A DNA stretch of 46,437 bases, taken from contig JAFRKJ010000060.1 in NCBI GenBank assembly GCA_017431785.1, positions 1-46,437 of the forward strand, written 5' to 3'. Below the pieces are notes generated by a model that searched no databases, had not been told where the DNA came from, and saw nothing but the letters and a program-made list of their open reading frames with translations. The translations under genes and the position numbers were made by a program. Below are positions 10,565 through 17,017 of the stretch, piece by piece. This DNA comes from Bacillota bacterium (GTDB lineage: Bacteria; Bacillota; Clostridia; Peptostreptococcales; Anaerovoracaceae). Numbering within the stretch: the first letter of the stretch is position 1; each line of letters begins with the position of its first letter.

Positions 10565-11599
10565 ATGAAGATATTGGTTACAGGCGGGGCCGGATTCATC
10601 GGTTCCCACACAGTGATCAAACTGATTGAAAACGGCCATAATGTGGTCATCGTCGACAATCTTTGCAATGCAAACGAGAAGGTGCTGGACCGCATTGAGC
10701 AGTTGACGGGTGTTGCGCCTGCCTTTGCAAAGGTCGATATCCGGGATAGAGAAGGGCTGACTGAAGTCTGTGAGAAAGCAGAAGCCGACGGCGGCGCTTT
10801 TGATGCGTGTATTCATTTCGCAGGACTCAAGGCGGTTGGCGAATCAGTCGCAAAACCTTGGGAATACTATGAGAACAACATCGGTGGGACTCTTGTTCTG
10901 CTTGATGTACTCAGGAACCACGGGTGCAAAAGCATCATATTCTCTTCGTCAGCAACCGTCTACGGAGATCCGGAGACAGTGCCGATTACGGAAGAATGTC
11001 CGAAGGGCAAGTGTACAAATCCCTATGGACAGACGAAGTCCATGCTGGAAGAAATCATGATGGATATGCAGAAGGCGGATCCGGAGTGGAACGTCGTGCT
11101 CCTCAGATACTTCAATCCGATCGGGGCACATCCGTCCGGACTCATCGGAGAGGATCCTAACGGCATTCCAAACAATCTGATGCCATATATCACACAGGTT
11201 GCAGTCGGGAAACTGCAGGAACTGGGTGTTTTTGGTGACGATTACGATACACCGGACGGCACAGGCGTACGCGATTATATCCATGTGGAAGACCTGGCAG
11301 ACGGCCATGTGAAGGCGCTGCAGGCCATTGAATCAAATTGTGGCCTGGCAATCTACAATTTGGGCACAGGAACGGGATACAGCGTTCTCGATGTCGTGAA
11401 CGCCTTTGAACGCGCGACAGGCGTGAAGATTCCATACTCCATCAAACCAAGACGCGCCGGCGATATTGCAGCCTGTTATTCGGACCCGTCAAAGGCGGAA
11501 GCGGAACTCGGCTGGAAAGCCCGCTACGGCATCGAAGAGATGTGCCGCGATGCCTGGAACTGGCAGAGCAAGAACCCGAACGGGTATAAGGGAGAATGA
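10565..11599 (+). CDS. galE: UDP-glucose 4-epimerase
   Basis: The protein of 344 residues is an extended short-chain dehydrogenase that interconverts UDP-glucose and UDP-galactose with bound NAD. It begins MKILVTGGAGFIGSH, the G-x-x-G-x-x-G Rossmann motif, and has the SSSATVYG strand with catalytic Ser/Thr and the NPYGQTK motif with catalytic Tyr and Lys. RYFNPIGAHPSG and the late YSVLDVVNAFE segment are typical of GalE. Length is standard (330-345). The start follows TAGGAG with 7-8 nt spacing. Placed after the Ldh2 gene with no other sugar genes nearby, it probably supplies UDP-galactose for surface polysaccharide; that role is inferred. Confidence 0.95.
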   Translation: MKILVTGGAGFIGSHTVIKLIENGHNVVIVDNLCNANEKVLDRIEQLTGVAPAFAKVDIRDREGLTEVCEKAEADGGAFDACIHFAGLKAVGESVAKPWEYYENNIGGTLVLLDVLRNHGCKSIIFSSSATVYGDPETVPITEECPKGKCTNPYGQTKSMLEEIMMDMQKADPEWNVVLLRYFNPIGAHPSGLIGEDPNGIPNNLMPYITQVAVGKLQELGVFGDDYDTPDGTGVRDYIHVEDLADGHVKALQAIESNCGLAIYNLGTGTGYSVLDVVNAFERATGVKIPYSIKPRRAGDIAACYSDPSKAEAELGWKARYGIEEMCRDAWNWQSKNPNGYKGE

Positions 11600-11611
11600 T
11601 CAAAATGCATA

Positions 11612-11643
11612 AAAACAGCGCTCGACCGAATCGGCCGGGCGCT
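11612..11643 (-). terminator. Terminator for the LysR-ligase gene (minus strand)
   Basis: AGCGCTCG (11617-11624) pairs with CGGGCGCT (11636-11643), and on the minus strand the stem is followed by GTTTTTATG. It sits between the convergent galE and LysR-ligase genes and may serve both weakly. Confidence 0.7.
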
Positions 11644-11658
11644 ATTGATTTGCCTCAT

Positions 11659-14157
11659 TTACCGTGCCATCAGCTCATTTCGCTTGATTTTTCCGTTGAA
11701 GGTGCGCGGGATCTGGTCGATGACTTCGACAACCTTCGGCTGCTTGTTGGCGTCGAGAACTTTTGTCAGGAACGACTTGAATGCTTTTGCATCGTATTCA
11801 GCGTCGGCTTCCAGTGCGATGAAGAGCTTCGGCGCCTGGCCGGTCACGGCGTCGTCCATAGGAATGCAGGCGCAGTCGCGGATGATGTCGGACTTGATGA
11901 CCTGACTCTCAATTTCTTCAGGACTGATTTTCACGCCGCCGAAGTTGATGACGTCGTCTTTGCGGCCCAGCATGTAGACGTAGCCGTCTTCGTCGATGTA
12001 ACCGAGGTCTTTGGTGTAGATGTACTCGCCGTCTGTTGCCTTTGCGGTGAGCTCCGGCGCCTTGAAGTACTCCTTCATGTTGATGGCACCGCGGCTTGCC
12101 AGGAATCCCAGGTTGTCGCGGGAGGATTCGATCGGATTGCGGTTTTCATCTACGACGATGAACTCTGCGTTTACAGCCGGACGTCCGATGCAACCGGGAG
12201 CACGCTGTGCGTTTCCGGACACGCCGCTGCCGGATGAGTCGCCAGTACCGTCGGGGTCACCGTTGAAATCCATGAGGCAGGAGCATCCGGCTTCGGTGCT
12301 CCCGTAGAAGTTATACAGGCGTGTCTTTGGCAAAATGCGTGACAGGTGGCCCTTGTCTTCCTCGGAAAGCGGTGCGGAGCCCAGTTGGATGTAGTCGAGA
12401 ATATCTGCATAGTCGCCGAGACGGTCTTTGCTCAGCTTGAAGAAGATGTTGAGGATGCTCGGCGATAAGTCCATAGCAGTCACGTGGTACTTGTCCATCA
12501 GCTTGAAGACATTCTTCAGCAGCATGATGTTATCTGCAAAAACCACACTGCTTCCGTTGGCCAGATTTGCATAAGTTCTGCGCAGGCCGTGGGAATGGGA
12601 GGTCGGCATCGGCACCAACTCAATATTGTCCGGTTTCATCTTAACGCCGAAGCAGACATTCTCAGCAAGAGCGACATCATTGGCATGTGTGAGCACGATG
12701 CCTTTGCTTTTGCCTGTGGTTCCGGTGGAAAAAAGGATCTCCGCAACATCTTCCGCTTCTGGAAATGCGATGAGTTCCAGGTCTTCGATGGAACCTCTGT
12801 AAACGTTATCTATGATCTGCCCCAATGCAAAGTCAGGGACGGTTTTGATGTCCATGTGCGGAATACCCAACTCGCTTTCGAGCTCAGGGATTTCACGGGC
12901 GCCGATGTGAAGTGCAGCTTCCGTTTCTGACGCGATCTCGATGATGCGTCCGGTGGCTGCATTCTTCTCAAGTGGTACAGAAATGGCGCCGAGAAGCTGA
13001 ACTGCAAGGACGGTAACTAAGTAGTCGACGCTCTGGTTGCACTCGATGACAACGCAGGATTGTTTCGAAATGCCGCGGTTGCTGAGTTCCATAGCAAGAC
13101 CGCAGATACCATCCCAGGCTTCTTTGTAGGTGATGGACTTATGCTCGTCCGCCATGCACAGTTTGTCCGGATTCCTGACAGCGTTGCGCGCCAGGTTTTC
13201 GACGATGGAAGGGTAGAAAGCGCGTGCTGGGACGTTGACTTCTTTAAGCGCCTTGATGAATTCTGCAGCGGCTCTTGACAAATATTTGTTGCGTGGATAG
13301 GCAACGTACATGCTGCGGGTGCAGATGGTTTCGTCTGCCAGGTAGAGCTCAGGCAGTTTGGCCAGACCGCTGGTACGGATGCTGTTTTCGGTGATCAGTG
13401 AAACGCCGACACCAGCCATGGTGAGTGCCAGTGAAGTCATGGTTTGCTCAACATGGATCGTCTTCTCTGGACGGCAGCCGTATTTCTCGAAGAGTTGTTC
13501 CATCATCCTGCCGATGTTCTGATCCTCACGAAGTAAGATAAATGGGCAGTTGCAAAGCATTTTGAATTCATCTTTTGTAATGCTTTTGCCGTTGAAACCT
13601 TTGTCTGTGTTGCCGCCTGCAAAGCTGGCGTTGATATCCCAGTCCGCCGGTACTGCCAGAAAGACACGCTCCTTGAGGAGTTCTTCGTAGACGAAGCGGT
13701 CCGGTTCGTCCGCGTCAGGGGTAATAAACAGATCAAGTCTGCCTTTGAGCGCCTCCGTTGCGAGGAAAGGCACATTGCCGTCGACGATTTCAATATTCAC
13801 GCCGGGGTAGTCTTTCGCAAAAGCACCAACTGCCCTTGGAATATATGCAATGTTAAAGAACACGGCGCCGCCGATGGTAAGGCTGCCTGTTTCAAGACCT
13901 TCGATATCTGCGATGGTCTGTTCCAGTTCCTTTTCAAGAGAATGGGTGCGCTCCAGATAATTAAGGTAAGCCTGGCCGGCTTCTGTCAGCTCTAAAGGCT
14001 GGCGGCTCCGGTCGAAGAGAACAGCACCGACTTCTGCTTCAGTCTTCTTTAGATGGGCGCTGAGGGCTGGCTGGGAAATGCCCAGACTTTCAGCAGCGGC
14101 GGAAATACTCCGCATTTCAGCGATAGCTTTGATGTAATTGACAGTCTTTTTTTCCAT
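11659..14157 (-). CDS. LysR-type regulator fused to adenylate-forming (ANL) ligase
   Basis: One uninterrupted 832-residue frame. Residues 1-60 are a LysR winged helix (SISAAAESLGISQPALSAHL, then LFDR and LTEAG). Residues about 90-303 are the periplasmic-binding-protein-like effector domain (GSLTIGG, LKGRLDLFITP, MAGVGVSLI). After a short link (about 303-316) a whole ANL enzyme follows: A3 STGTTGKSKG at 477-486, A5 YGSTE at 618-622, A7 core D717-L-G, A8 GRKDD at 731-735, and A10 NGKIKR with catalytic Lys823. No core residue is obviously lost, so carboxylate adenylation, perhaps to a CoA thioester, is plausible. A Gly/Ser-rich insert lies at about 632-655. The N-terminus is divergent from the DUF3793-flavodoxin promoter and the 3' end converges on galE. 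Inference: a regulator able to activate or sense its own carboxylic-acid ligand. Target genes and substrate are unknown. Confidence 0.93.
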   Translation of the reverse strand: MEKKTVNYIKAIAEMRSISAAAESLGISQPALSAHLKKTEAEVGAVLFDRSRQPLELTEAGQAYLNYLERTHSLEKELEQTIADIEGLETGSLTIGGAVFFNIAYIPRAVGAFAKDYPGVNIEIVDGNVPFLATEALKGRLDLFITPDADEPDRFVYEELLKERVFLAVPADWDINASFAGGNTDKGFNGKSITKDEFKMLCNCPFILLREDQNIGRMMEQLFEKYGCRPEKTIHVEQTMTSLALTMAGVGVSLITENSIRTSGLAKLPELYLADETICTRSMYVAYPRNKYLSRAAAEFIKALKEVNVPARAFYPSIVENLARNAVRNPDKLCMADEHKSITYKEAWDGICGLAMELSNRGISKQSCVVIECNQSVDYLVTVLAVQLLGAISVPLEKNAATGRIIEIASETEAALHIGAREIPELESELGIPHMDIKTVPDFALGQIIDNVYRGSIEDLELIAFPEAEDVAEILFSTGTTGKSKGIVLTHANDVALAENVCFGVKMKPDNIELVPMPTSHSHGLRRTYANLANGSSVVFADNIMLLKNVFKLMDKYHVTAMDLSPSILNIFFKLSKDRLGDYADILDYIQLGSAPLSEEDKGHLSRILPKTRLYNFYGSTEAGCSCLMDFNGDPDGTGDSSGSGVSGNAQRAPGCIGRPAVNAEFIVVDENRNPIESSRDNLGFLASRGAINMKEYFKAPELTAKATDGEYIYTKDLGYIDEDGYVYMLGRKDDVINFGGVKISPEEIESQVIKSDIIRDCACIPMDDAVTGQAPKLFIALEADAEYDAKAFKSFLTKVLDANKQPKVVEVIDQIPRTFNGKIKRNELMAR

Positions 14158-14219
14158 GTTGGTTGCCTTTGCCTCATATTTGTAAATAGTTATAGTTATA
14201 AAAACAGCATAAGAATAAC

Positions 14220-14225
14220 ATTATA
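14220..14225 (-). promoter_or_regulatory. Candidate -10 box for the LysR-ligase gene
   Basis: The minus strand reads TATAAT here, 62 nt before the start codon; no good -35 is present at standard spacing. A direct repeat ATAGTTATAGTTATA at 14186-14200 lies between it and the gene and could be a regulator site. Weak call. Confidence 0.35.
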
Positions 14226-14268
14226 CCTTCGACATGTCAAAAAATCTTGAACGTTGTGAGAAAAAACC

Positions 14269-14297
14269 TTGACGGGGCAGTTGTGAAAAGGTATACT
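14269..14297 (+). promoter_or_regulatory. Sigma-A-type promoter of the DUF3793-flavodoxin operon
   Basis: TTGACG at 14269-14274, a 17-nt spacer and TATACT at 14292-14297. The predicted transcript start near 14304 falls on the first palindromic operator, which suggests repression by a bound regulator. Confidence 0.8.
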
Positions 14298-14303
14298 ACA
14301 AGT

Positions 14304-14321
14304 GGTTAGTGAAGACTAACT
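14304..14321 (+). promoter_or_regulatory. Palindromic operator 1 (GTTAGT-N4-ACTAAC)
   Basis: GTTAGT (14305-14310), GAAG, ACTAAC (14315-14320), placed at the predicted transcription start. The half-sites resemble the TTAG..CTAA core of DtxR/IdeR-type metal-regulator boxes; this family assignment is inference. Confidence 0.65.
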
Positions 14322-14363
14322 AAACGACAGAAGGTGCTTTCGGCACTATTTATTATAACAAAC

Positions 14364-14381
14364 GGTTAGTCATAACTAACC
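14364..14381 (+). promoter_or_regulatory. Palindromic operator 2 (GGTTAGT-N4-ACTAACC)
   Basis: GGTTAGT (14364-14370), CATA, ACTAACC (14375-14381), a perfect 7-bp inverted repeat. Its centre is exactly 60 bp from that of operator 1 and it lies in the 5' leader just before the ribosome binding site. Confidence 0.7.
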
Positions 14382-14406
14382 AATTCAAATCAGAAAAGGA
14401 GATGGG

Positions 14407-14994
14407 ATGTCTGAAGATTTGATCGTGAGACACTGCGCACCAACTTTGGCAGGATTGAAAACTGGAAACATGTTTAGGGCTTCTTTCGCTGACGAAGGAG
14501 AACTCGATGCGGAACTGGAACGTCTGAATTTTATCTTGACCGAAAAGGGTCTGCGGATTACTGCTCTTAGAATTGACTGTCAGGTAAACTGTGGCAAATG
14601 CGGTATTCGCGCTTTGATGTACATCTATCGTCCAGGGCAGCTGCAAAGCGATCTTGATGAGGAAGAAGCCAAGGCGATTCTGTCAGCATTTGGGTATGAA
14701 GATGGGGATCATGAAATCTGCATCAGAAGACTGACCGACAGAATCTGTGAATGTGAGGAATTTCCCCATGAAGTAGGGCTGTTTCTTGGATATCCACCCG
14801 AAGATGTCAAAGGATTCATCGAACTAGGCGGCAGACAGAGCAAAGCCAGCGGATACTGGAAGGTCTACGGTGATGTGGACCATGCGCAGAAACAGTTCGA
14901 ACGTTTCAGCAAATGCACAGGCGTATATCTCAAATGTTTAGAAAGAGGACTGCCGTTCACAAAATTGGCGGTCAAGAAGAAAGTTACTGCTTAG
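14407..14994 (+). CDS. DUF3793 family protein
   Basis: The protein of 195 residues is recognised as DUF3793 from HCAPTLAGLKTGNMF at the N-terminus, the central HEVGLFLGYPPEDVKGFI segment and WKVYGD near the C-terminus. Family function is unknown; members are frequent in anaerobic Clostridia near flavodoxin or iron-uptake genes. Cysteines cluster in the NCGKCG motif (around residues 60-65), which might bind metal or thiol ligands. AAAGGAG is 5 nt before the start. It shares a promoter with the flavodoxin 22 bp downstream, and twin palindromic operators suggest metal or redox control. The name is confident, the role is not. Confidence 0.85.
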   Translation: MSEDLIVRHCAPTLAGLKTGNMFRASFADEGELDAELERLNFILTEKGLRITALRIDCQVNCGKCGIRALMYIYRPGQLQSDLDEEEAKAILSAFGYEDGDHEICIRRLTDRICECEEFPHEVGLFLGYPPEDVKGFIELGGRQSKASGYWKVYGDVDHAQKQFERFSKCTGVYLKCLERGLPFTKLAVKKKVTA

Positions 14995-15016
14995 GGCTAC
15001 AGATTGGAGGTAAAGA

Positions 15017-15439
15017 ATGAGCAAAGTCGCTGTAGTATATTGGAGTATGACAGGTAATACAGAAGCGATGGCAAACGCTGTTGCTGAAGGTGCAAAAGCA
15101 GCAGGTGCAGAAGTTGATTTGCTTACGGCAACAGAATTCGGAGCAGACAGACTGGCTGACTATGATGCTGTCGGATTTGGATGCCCGGCAATGGGAGATG
15201 AGATTCTGGAAGAGGATGAATTTGATCCGATGTTCACAGCATGTGAGGGGTCACTCAGCGGCAAAAAAATCGCCCTGTTCGGATCTTATGATTGGGGTGA
15301 CGGTGAATGGATGCGCATCTGGGAAGGACGCTGCAAAACAGCTGGCGCTGACTTGGCATGCGACTTCGTAATTTGTCATCTTGAACCGGATGAAGACGGA
15401 AAAGAAGCATGTCGGAAACTCGGCGCTGCGTTGGCGTAG
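15017..15439 (+). CDS. Short-chain flavodoxin
   Basis: The protein of 140 residues starts MSKVAVVYWSMTGNTEAMA, whose S-x-T-G-N-T loop binds the FMN phosphate. GSYDWGDGEWM in the second half is the isoalloxazine loop region typical of clostridial flavodoxins. Length matches short-chain flavodoxins (about 137-148). It is a low-potential one-electron carrier that can replace ferredoxin when iron is scarce. GGAGG is 6 nt from the start. Co-transcription with DUF3793 behind a metal-box-like operator fits an iron-limitation response. Confidence 0.95.
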   Translation: MSKVAVVYWSMTGNTEAMANAVAEGAKAAGAEVDLLTATEFGADRLADYDAVGFGCPAMGDEILEEDEFDPMFTACEGSLSGKKIALFGSYDWGDGEWMRIWEGRCKTAGADLACDFVICHLEPDEDGKEACRKLGAALA

Positions 15440-15496
15440 AGAAGCAGGATGTAGAAATCAACTCACTTAAACACACTTATAATGAATAGCCAGAAA

Positions 15497-15532
15497 GCGC
15501 GCCGAAGGGGAGAAACCTTCGGCGCACTTTTT
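15497..15532 (+). terminator. Terminator after flavodoxin
   Basis: GCGCCGAAGG (15499-15508) pairs perfectly with CCTTCGGCGC (15516-15525), followed by a T-rich run. Confidence 0.9.
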
Positions 15533-15547
15533 ATGTTAGTTTAGGTA

Positions 15548-15575
15548 TTGGAATGGGTCGCCTTTGTGTTAGAAT
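15548..15575 (+). promoter_or_regulatory. Candidate eutH promoter
   Basis: TTGGAA (15548-15553), 16-nt spacer, TAGAAT (15570-15575). The predicted start site is at about 15582-15583, that is on the eutH ATG. Confidence 0.45.
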
Positions 15576-15582
15576 ACGAAGT

Positions 15583-16656
15583 ATGAACGCATTTATCGCT
15601 ATCATGCTGGTTTTCGCATGCATTGGATTTATAGATAAGGCCATCGGCGGCAAGTGGGGACTTGCTGATCAATTCGAAAAGGGTCTTTATACGATGGGTG
15701 TCATGGTCATTCCGATCGTGAGCATCTGCACCGTTGGAACCGAGTTCATCCGCAGACATATCGAACAGGTTTCGGCTTTGTCAGACCATCTGTTTTTTGA
15801 TCCGTCCATGATTATCGGAGCTATTCTCGCACCGGATATGGGTGGATATTTCATTTCCCGTGAGATTGCGGCGACCCCGGAACTGCTCGTTTTGAGTGGG
15901 GTTGTTCTGGGAACGCTCCTCGGTCAGGCTATCACGTTCCAGATGCCGGTGTTTATGGCTTCTATCCGGCGGGAGGATTACCCGTTCATGTTTCGCGGAT
16001 TCATTGTAGGAATCATCATGATTCCGGCAGGGCTGATTGTGGCGGAACTGATGATCAGAATGCCTCTCGGTTTGTTCATGCGGCAGTTTCTGCCGGTTCT
16101 TGTAATATGCGCCGTGCTGGCACTGTGCCTTTGGAAAGTGCCTGAGGGAACAACTAAGTTCTTTGCTGTTTTTGCACAGATCGTAAACTGGGCTTTCTAT
16201 TTGATGTTTGCCGTTGCGGTCATCGGCGTCTTCATTCCGAAGCTTGCATATGCCAGTCTTGATTCCGTGGAGGAAGCAGTTCTCATCGTCTTTAAGTCCG
16301 CGGTCATCATTGCCGGCTCCCTCGTAATGTCCGAGCTGATTCTCAAGTTCTTCCGGTCGCAGATCCACGCCGCGGCCAGCAGGATCGGCATCAACGAGAT
16401 TGCGGCTGTCTCACTGCTCATGACATGCGCGACATCGCTGGCTGTTATGCCTTTATTTGAGCGTATGGATGACAAAGGCAAGGAAGTCGTCGCGGCATTC
16501 AGCCTGAGCGGCTCCTTTGTCATCGGCGGATCCCTGGCATTTGTCTCAAATGTCACGACTGGTTATAACGTTTTGATTTTCGTTGTCACGAAGTTCGTCT
16601 GCGCCATCATCAGCGCTTGGGTGATTCATTTGATGTGGAAAAAACGCACCCCTTGA
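15583..16656 (+). CDS. eutH: EutH-like ethanolamine transporter
   Basis: The 357-residue polytopic membrane protein has about ten hydrophobic segments. It has EutH features: an N-terminal IGFIDKAIGG segment, GKWGLADQFEKGLYTMG, ILAPDMGGY and a C-terminal VMPLFERMDDKGK region. EutH lets ethanolamine cross the membrane at low external concentration. The start was taken at MNAFIAIM, which matches the family N-terminus; an in-frame ATG at 15553 would add ten residues but falls inside the candidate promoter. Neither start has a clear Shine-Dalgarno sequence. No other ethanolamine-utilisation gene is in the window, so either it works with a distant eut operon or it moves a related amine. Confidence 0.85.
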   Translation: MNAFIAIMLVFACIGFIDKAIGGKWGLADQFEKGLYTMGVMVIPIVSICTVGTEFIRRHIEQVSALSDHLFFDPSMIIGAILAPDMGGYFISREIAATPELLVLSGVVLGTLLGQAITFQMPVFMASIRREDYPFMFRGFIVGIIMIPAGLIVAELMIRMPLGLFMRQFLPVLVICAVLALCLWKVPEGTTKFFAVFAQIVNWAFYLMFAVAVIGVFIPKLAYASLDSVEEAVLIVFKSAVIIAGSLVMSELILKFFRSQIHAAASRIGINEIAAVSLLMTCATSLAVMPLFERMDDKGKEVVAAFSLSGSFVIGGSLAFVSNVTTGYNVLIFVVTKFVCAIISAWVIHLMWKKRTP

Positions 16657-16681
16657 CTTTTACCGGTCCAAACTGTAGAAT
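16653..16681 (+). promoter_or_regulatory. ileS promoter
   Basis: TTGACT (16653-16658), 17-nt spacer, TAGAAT (16676-16681). The -35 hexamer contains the eutH stop codon, so eutH and ileS are packed tightly with no room for a eutH terminator. Confidence 0.8.
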
Positions 16682-16687
16682 GTCATG

Positions 16688-16928
16688 GTAATTGAATAAG
16701 AGACTGTGACGAGGACAGTAGCCCCGCGTAAAATCCTTACAGAGATGCGCTGCGAGGCCGTAATGATGCAAAAGCAATACGGCTGGAGCTGAGACAGTGC
16801 TGGTGAGGCGGCAAGTGAAAATCACCTCTGAGTCTAACACAATAGAGAGACGGGATGATGGTCCCGTAACTAGGGTGGTACCGCGGTTTATAATCGTCCC
16901 TAACTTTTTGTCAGGGGCGTTTCTTTTT
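16688..16928 (+). ncRNA. T-box leader of ileS
   Basis: The leader upstream of ileS carries the T-box sequence AGGGTGGTACCGCGG at 16872-16886 just before an intrinsic terminator. T-box leaders read through when uncharged tRNA pairs with a specifier codon in stem I and with the T-box bulge. The GACGAGGACAGTAG stretch (16709-16722) resembles the start of stem I. An ATC at 16821-16823, in a GAAAATCACCTCTGAG context, is the best candidate isoleucine specifier, though I did not fold the RNA. Expected effect: more ileS transcription when tRNA-Ile is uncharged. Confidence 0.93.
16895..16928 (+). terminator. T-box regulated terminator
   Basis: CGTCCCT (16895-16901) pairs with AGGGGCG (16913-16919, one G-U pair), followed by TTTCTTTTT. 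It is the off-state structure of the T-box switch. Confidence 0.85.
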
Positions 16929-17017
16929 GAGAAAGCAACTGGCGCAGACAGGCAGCAGCATACGATGGCGCTATGCGGCTGCAAGCAGCTATTATTACTT
17001 ATAGAGAGAGGAAAGAA

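Noticed and set aside
16973-17017. Upstream in-frame start for ileS
   Set aside because: It has no ribosome binding site, while GAGAGAGGAAAG lies just before ATG at 17018.
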